Assembly (NCBI GenBank): GCA_030145195.1
Contig: JAQYVY010000030.1
Location: 1-45,723, forward strand
DNA length: 45,723 nucleotides
Reading direction: 5' to 3'
Origin: Desulfuromonadales bacterium
GTDB lineage: Bacteria > Desulfobacterota > Desulfuromonadia > Desulfuromonadales > BM103
Positions 41,817-45,723 of the stretch are shown in pieces. Position numbers and translations under genes: made by a program. Position 1 is the first letter of the stretch. Every line of letters starts with the position of its first letter. The notes beneath the pieces are model-generated. The model had not been told where the DNA came from, did not search any database, and saw only the letters and a program-made list of their open reading frames with translations.

Positions 41817-44072
41817 ATGCCTAAAAATAAACCATCTAACATACTTGGCCCGACGCCTACCGAAACACGCAAACGCCGCCGTGAATGGCTTCTCGTGCTT
41901 GCGATCATTGGTCTCGTTGCCTTTTCTCTACGCTACCAGGGTCAACTCTTTGACCTCACTACAGAAATACCTCTTTCCGGCAACATTCTCATCTTGGCGT
42001 TGATCAATCTCAATGTTCTGCTGATTATCCTGTGCCTCTTTCTAGTCATGCGCAATATCTTCAAGCTACTGCTGGAACGCCGTCGAGGCATACCAGGCGC
42101 GCGCCTGAGAAGTAAACTGGTTCTGGCATTTATCGCTCTCTCTCTGATTCCAACCATGTTGCTTTTTTTTGTTTCTGCGGGCTTCATCACCAACTCCATT
42201 GAAAACTGGTTCAACAGCCAGATAGAGGAGTCGCTCAAGGAATCTCTTGAAGTCGCCCAGACTTACTACAAAAACTCAGCGAGCAACGCTCTGTACTATG
42301 CAGAGCAGATTTCCCAGGCCATTAAAGACCAGAAACTTCTCAACGAAGACAACCTGCCGCTACTTGAAGAACTGATTCATCAGAAACAAAAGGAATACAA
42401 TCTGGGGATTGTCGAGGTCTTTTCTTCAACGTATGAAGAGTTGGTACGAGCGGTTAACCCACAAGTCCCGGCCGCAGAATTTACCGACCCCGGTTCGGAT
42501 AGCATTCGCGAAGCGATGCAGGGCAACCGCTTTACTCGTATCAGCCCGATTGGCCGAGCTGACCTGATTCGAGGGATTGTGCCCGTTTATTCCAACTGGA
42601 ATCCTGACGATGTTGTCGCAGTTGTCGTGGTTAACTATTACGTTCCCTACTCTCTGGTCAACAAGATGAAGGAGATCAGCAATTCCTTCGAACAGTACAA
42701 GATAACCAAGGGTCTCAAAGGGAAGATACAGAAAGGGTACATACTTTTCCTGCTGCTGATTGCGTTAATCATTATTTTCCTTGCAACATGGGCAGGATTC
42801 CATCTCGCACGTGGCATCACCGAACCGATTCAGGAATTAGCAATAGCAACAAACCGAGTCGCTTCCGGCGATTTAGACGTCACTCTAGACAGCTATAGCA
42901 ATGATGAGATCGGTTCTCTGGTGGAAGCATTCAACACTATGACTGCCGACCTTCGTCAGGGACAGAAGGCGATCAGCCGTGCCAACCGAGAGTTACAAGG
43001 CTCAAACCTCGAACTCGATCAACGCCGACGTTACATGGAAATTGTTCTCGCCAATGTTACTGCTGGCGTTATTTCAATCGACAGTCGCGGACACATCACC
43101 ACCATCAACAAATCAGCAGAGAAACTTCTCGGCCTGCAAACCAGGAAAGTTGTCGGCCGAAACTTCCGTGATGTCGTTGCCGCTGATTACCTGCCAATGA
43201 TCAAGGGAATTCTCAAGGAATTAATTGGTACGGGAAAGGATGCCATCCGCAAACAGATTATTCTACCGATCGGTGACACCAAAGTGGTGCTCATGGTCAA
43301 TGTCACGACTCTTAAAGACGAGAACAATGAATTCATGGGGACAGTCGTTGTTTTTGACGATCTGACACAACTGTTAAAGGCCCAGAGGATGGCAGCCTGG
43401 CGTGAAGTCGCCCGACGTATTGCTCATGAGATCAAAAACCCGCTCACCCCTATTCAGCTTTCAGCGCAACGCCTGCGCCGCCGTTACCTCGACAAGTTTT
43501 CGAGCGATGACACGGTATTCGATGAATGTACTGACATGATTATCAAGCAAGTCGATGACTTAAAAAACCTGGTCAACGAATTCTCCAGTTTTGCTCGCAT
43601 GCCCGCCAGCAATCCGAGCCTGAACAACCTTAATGATGTTATCAATGAGGCTCTGGTTCTCTTTCAGGAGGGCCATAAGGAGATTGATTTTCAGGTACAA
43701 CTTGACACATCACTGCCAATATTCAGTCTTGACCGGGAACAGATCAATAGAGTGATCATCAATCTTCTGGACAATGCGGTCTCAGCAGTAAACGGTCGTG
43801 GACATATATGCATCGAAACTTCATTCAACAAAGATCTGCAAATGGCAACGTTGAAAGTCAGTGATGATGGCAGTGGAATTCCAACTGAAGACAAGCCCAG
43901 GCTTTTCGAACCTTATTTCTCTACTAAAAAGGCAGGAACTGGTTTGGGACTGGCGATAGTTTCGACGATCATTTCAGACCATAATGGCTATATTCGTGTG
44001 CGCGATAACGAACCGACAGGCACGCGGTTCATTGTTGAACTGCCGGTCACCACTGAAACAGAACAGTCTTAA
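41817..44072 (+). CDS. ntrY: NtrY-like sensor histidine kinase
   Basis: 751 residues. Four TM segments (about 22-40, 52-78, 97-120 and 304-328), with a large extracytoplasmic sensor between the last two; a HAMP linker (RGITEPIQELAIATNRVASG); a PAS domain (YMEIVLANVTAGVISIDSRG); the HisKA box AHEIKNPLTPIQLSAQRL with phospho-acceptor H537; and HATPase motifs NLLDNAVSAV, DDGSGIP and GTGLGLAIV. This is the NtrY layout. It should phosphorylate the NtrX-like regulator 15 bases downstream. The signal is unknown; in other bacteria NtrYX responds to nitrogen, redox or envelope state. No good ribosome-binding site precedes the ATG. Confidence 0.92.
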   Translation: MPKNKPSNILGPTPTETRKRRREWLLVLAIIGLVAFSLRYQGQLFDLTTEIPLSGNILILALINLNVLLIILCLFLVMRNIFKLLLERRRGIPGARLRSKLVLAFIALSLIPTMLLFFVSAGFITNSIENWFNSQIEESLKESLEVAQTYYKNSASNALYYAEQISQAIKDQKLLNEDNLPLLEELIHQKQKEYNLGIVEVFSSTYEELVRAVNPQVPAAEFTDPGSDSIREAMQGNRFTRISPIGRADLIRGIVPVYSNWNPDDVVAVVVVNYYVPYSLVNKMKEISNSFEQYKITKGLKGKIQKGYILFLLLIALIIIFLATWAGFHLARGITEPIQELAIATNRVASGDLDVTLDSYSNDEIGSLVEAFNTMTADLRQGQKAISRANRELQGSNLELDQRRRYMEIVLANVTAGVISIDSRGHITTINKSAEKLLGLQTRKVVGRNFRDVVAADYLPMIKGILKELIGTGKDAIRKQIILPIGDTKVVLMVNVTTLKDENNEFMGTVVVFDDLTQLLKAQRMAAWREVARRIAHEIKNPLTPIQLSAQRLRRRYLDKFSSDDTVFDECTDMIIKQVDDLKNLVNEFSSFARMPASNPSLNNLNDVINEALVLFQEGHKEIDFQVQLDTSLPIFSLDREQINRVIINLLDNAVSAVNGRGHICIETSFNKDLQMATLKVSDDGSGIPTEDKPRLFEPYFSTKKAGTGLGLAIVSTIISDHNGYIRVRDNEPTGTRFIVELPVTTETEQS

Positions 44073-44087
44073 TGCAGGCGAGGGATC

Positions 44088-45446
44088 ATGCCATCTATTC
44101 TCATTGTTGACGATGAAAAAAGTATTCGCGAAAGTCTCACCGGGATTCTTCAGGATGAAGGGTTTTTACCATTCTCTGTGGAAAGTGGCGAAGCCGTTCT
44201 AACCCGAATCAGCGAAGACAAACCGGATCTGATCCTGCTTGACATCTGGATGCCAGGGATGGATGGGATGGAGACCTTGACCCGGATTCGTGACCTTTAT
44301 CCCGACCAACTGGTTATAATGATGAGCGGACATGGCACAATTGAAACCGCCGTCAAAGCGACCAAGCTTGGTGCCTACGATTTCATTGAAAAACCATTGT
44401 CTCTGGAGAAATTGCTGCTCAGCATCCAGAACGCCGTCAAAGTAGACCAACTGGTACGAGAGAACCGCGAGCTTAAAGCTCGGATCGGCAAAGAGCACGA
44501 GATGATTGGTAATAGCAAACCAATAAAGGAGCTTAAGCAACAGATTAAAATTGCGGCTCCGACCTCGGGATGGATTCTCATCACAGGAGAAAATGGCACC
44601 GGCAAGGAACTTGTCGCCAGAGCAATTCACGACAATTCTCGTCGCCAAGATAAGTCCTTTATTGAGGTCAACTGTGCAGCTATCCCTGAAGAACTGATCG
44701 AATCTGAACTGTTTGGCCACGAAAAAGGGGCCTTCACGGGAGCAACGGCACAGCGCCGCGGCAAGTTCGACCAAGCCCACCAAGGAACCCTCTTCCTTGA
44801 CGAGATTGGCGACATGAGTCTAAAGACCCAGGCGAAAGTTCTTCGCATTTTACAGGAGCATAAATTCGAGCGAGTCGGAGGGCAGAAAACTATTGAGGTC
44901 GATGTGCGCGTCATCGCCGCAACCAACAAAGATTTAGAAAAAGAAATCTCCAGCGGAAGCTTTCGCGAGGATCTTTATTATCGATTGAACGTCATCCCTT
45001 TCCACGTCCCACCCCTACGCGAAAGAAAATCAGACATTCCCAAGTTGGCAGAGCATTTTCTTGAATACTTCTGCGGCAAGGAGTTCCGAGAAACCAAGTC
45101 CCTGGAAAAAGATGCCATGGCTATGTTGAGCGAATATGCCTGGCCCGGCAACGTGCGTGAGTTAAAAAACCTCATTGAGCGCCTAGTCATCATGACTCCA
45201 GGCAATATCATCACTTTGGAACATCTGCCACAAACCTTGCAGGCAAGGCAGCAAGCACCGGGGAAAAGCCACCAATTGTTCACAGGCAACTTCCGTACGG
45301 CTAAAGAAGAATTTGAAAAAGAATTTCTGATACAAAAGCTGGAAGAGCACGACTGGAATATTTCACGGACAGCAGAAGCGGTCGAGATCGAACGCTCCAA
45401 CCTTCATCGCAAGATCAAGGCATATGGAATCGAGTTGAATAAATAA
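44088..45446 (+). CDS. ntrX: NtrX-like sigma-54-dependent response regulator
   Basis: 452 residues. Receiver domain with phospho-acceptor D52 (LILLDIWMPGMDG) and the acidic pair D8-D9; an AAA+ domain with Walker A GENGTGKE, GAFTGA at residues 214-219 (the sigma-54-contacting loop, intact) and Walker B TLFLDEIGD; and a Fis-type helix-turn-helix at about 424-448 (ISRTAEAVEIERSNLHRKI). A GAGGGA site lies before the ATG. It is a competent activator of sigma-54 promoters, so the two sigma-54 candidates in this window are plausible, though unproven, targets. Confidence 0.94.
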   Translation: MPSILIVDDEKSIRESLTGILQDEGFLPFSVESGEAVLTRISEDKPDLILLDIWMPGMDGMETLTRIRDLYPDQLVIMMSGHGTIETAVKATKLGAYDFIEKPLSLEKLLLSIQNAVKVDQLVRENRELKARIGKEHEMIGNSKPIKELKQQIKIAAPTSGWILITGENGTGKELVARAIHDNSRRQDKSFIEVNCAAIPEELIESELFGHEKGAFTGATAQRRGKFDQAHQGTLFLDEIGDMSLKTQAKVLRILQEHKFERVGGQKTIEVDVRVIAATNKDLEKEISSGSFREDLYYRLNVIPFHVPPLRERKSDIPKLAEHFLEYFCGKEFRETKSLEKDAMAMLSEYAWPGNVRELKNLIERLVIMTPGNIITLEHLPQTLQARQQAPGKSHQLFTGNFRTAKEEFEKEFLIQKLEEHDWNISRTAEAVEIERSNLHRKIKAYGIELNK

Positions 45447-45583
45447 CAGGGTTTAACGTCAAGTTTTCATCGTCTGTCTATTTTCATCAGTGAACACCTC
45501 TCTTTGGATGGTAGTATATCACCTAAGTTGGTGTCCGGTTTCATTGGACCACTACTAACTTTCTGTTTTAAAAAAAACAAAAA

Positions 45584-45615
45584 AAAAGCCCCACCTCAAA
45601 TGAGGTGGGGCTTTT
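45584..45615. terminator. Terminator of the rRNA operon (minus) and of ntrX side
   Basis: AAAAGCCCCACCTCA and TGAGGTGGGGCTTTT are perfect complements with an AA loop. Read on the minus strand it follows the 5S gene and ends in a long T-tract. On the plus strand only a short T-run follows. Bases 45447-45583 hold no gene. Confidence 0.88.
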
Positions 45616-45625
45616 GCAATTAATT

Positions 45626-45723
45626 TCGGCGACGACCTACTTTCCCACACAGTCTCCCATGCAGTATCATCGGCGCAGTAGGGCTTAACTTCTGTGTTCG
45701 AGATGGGAACAGGTGTGACCCCT
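45626..45723 (-). rRNA. rrf: 5S ribosomal RNA (3' part; 5' end outside window)
   Basis: On the minus strand the sequence contains the conserved 5S features: the complement of GACCTACTTTCCCAC (3' half), CATCGGCGCAGTAGGGCTTA, and CTTCTGTGTTCGAGATGGGA (the loop B/C region). The 3' end is placed near 45626; the 5' end lies beyond 45723. It is the last gene of a ribosomal RNA operon entering from the right. Confidence 0.93.

Noticed and set aside
45525-45565. GGTGTCC...GGACCA imperfect inverted repeat resembling an insertion-sequence end
   Set aside because: Too short and imperfect, with no transposase remnant or target duplication nearby.

Overview
The window reads as chromosome from a Gram-negative anaerobe of the Desulfuromonadales / Geobacter-Pelobacter-Desulfuromonas lineage. 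The reasons are an acetate-type succinyl-CoA:acetate CoA-transferase, an outer-membrane biogenesis set (BamD, LpxC, OmpA-like proteins), a yebC-ruvC-ruvA-ruvB block, an rpoH gene under a CIRCE operator, an NtrY/NtrX pair with sigma-54 sites, and a GEMM-I cyclic-dinucleotide aptamer of the subtype best known from Geobacter. The taxonomic call is inferred from gene content, not from a search.

Layout. 1-2550: the tail of an OmpA-like gene (+), then a minus-strand operon running small CxxC lipoprotein, FluC fluoride channel, DUF190, TerB-like protein and MnmM-like tRNA methyltransferase. 2640-4510: CIRCE-controlled rpoH and a BamD-like lipoprotein. 4540-6475: CoA-transferase with an elaborate leader full of inverted repeats. 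6518-20135: a roughly 13.5 kb accessory locus. It has a candidate sigma-54 promoter, a GEMM-I riboswitch (predicted 3',3'-cGAMP type) with a terminator expression platform, and then five secreted or outer-membrane proteins built on DUF11 (isopeptide/adhesin-like beta-sandwich) modules. The last of these is a 1956-residue chimera of DUF11, carboxypeptidase-regulatory-like fold, OmpA peptidoglycan-binding domain, Ig-like region and C-terminal outer-membrane beta-barrel. 20181-24452: peroxiredoxin, XerC-type recombinase, and a translationally coupled lipase / YjbQ / DUF362-ferredoxin trio. 24667-30565: LEA-type lipoprotein, bacteriohemerythrin, a minus-strand rhodanese/GlpQ/MidA/NifU-like group, GlpX, and a cytidylate-kinase-BON fusion. 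30985-36485: yebC-ruvC-ruvA-ruvB, then a large unrecognised gene. 36574-45446: QueH, patatin, phasin-like coiled coil, UbiB kinase, LpxC (candidate sigma-54 promoter) and NtrY/NtrX. The right edge cuts into a 5S rRNA on the minus strand with its rRNA-operon terminator.

Most of the window is housekeeping. The part that could be a little-described system is 6518-20006. I read it as a regulated cell-surface fibre or adhesin: a repeat-rich secreted protein, three smaller DUF11-type subunits sharing N-terminal and C-terminal strand signatures, and one outer-membrane, peptidoglycan-anchored platform protein. All of it sits behind a second-messenger riboswitch. Known Geobacter cGAMP riboswitches sit ahead of surface and extracellular-electron-transfer genes, so a role in surface attachment or contact with solid acceptors is a reasonable hypothesis, but no cytochrome is present here.

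Three families of short intergenic repeats (GGGACGC heptads, CGGCACTCAGCA-type, and ACGCAGAG-type) are scattered between the housekeeping genes. Starts were moved from the longest open frame where a ribosome-binding site or family length argued for it (DUF190, FluC, small lipoprotein, XerC, hemerythrin, RuvC, the 776-aa protein, patatin).
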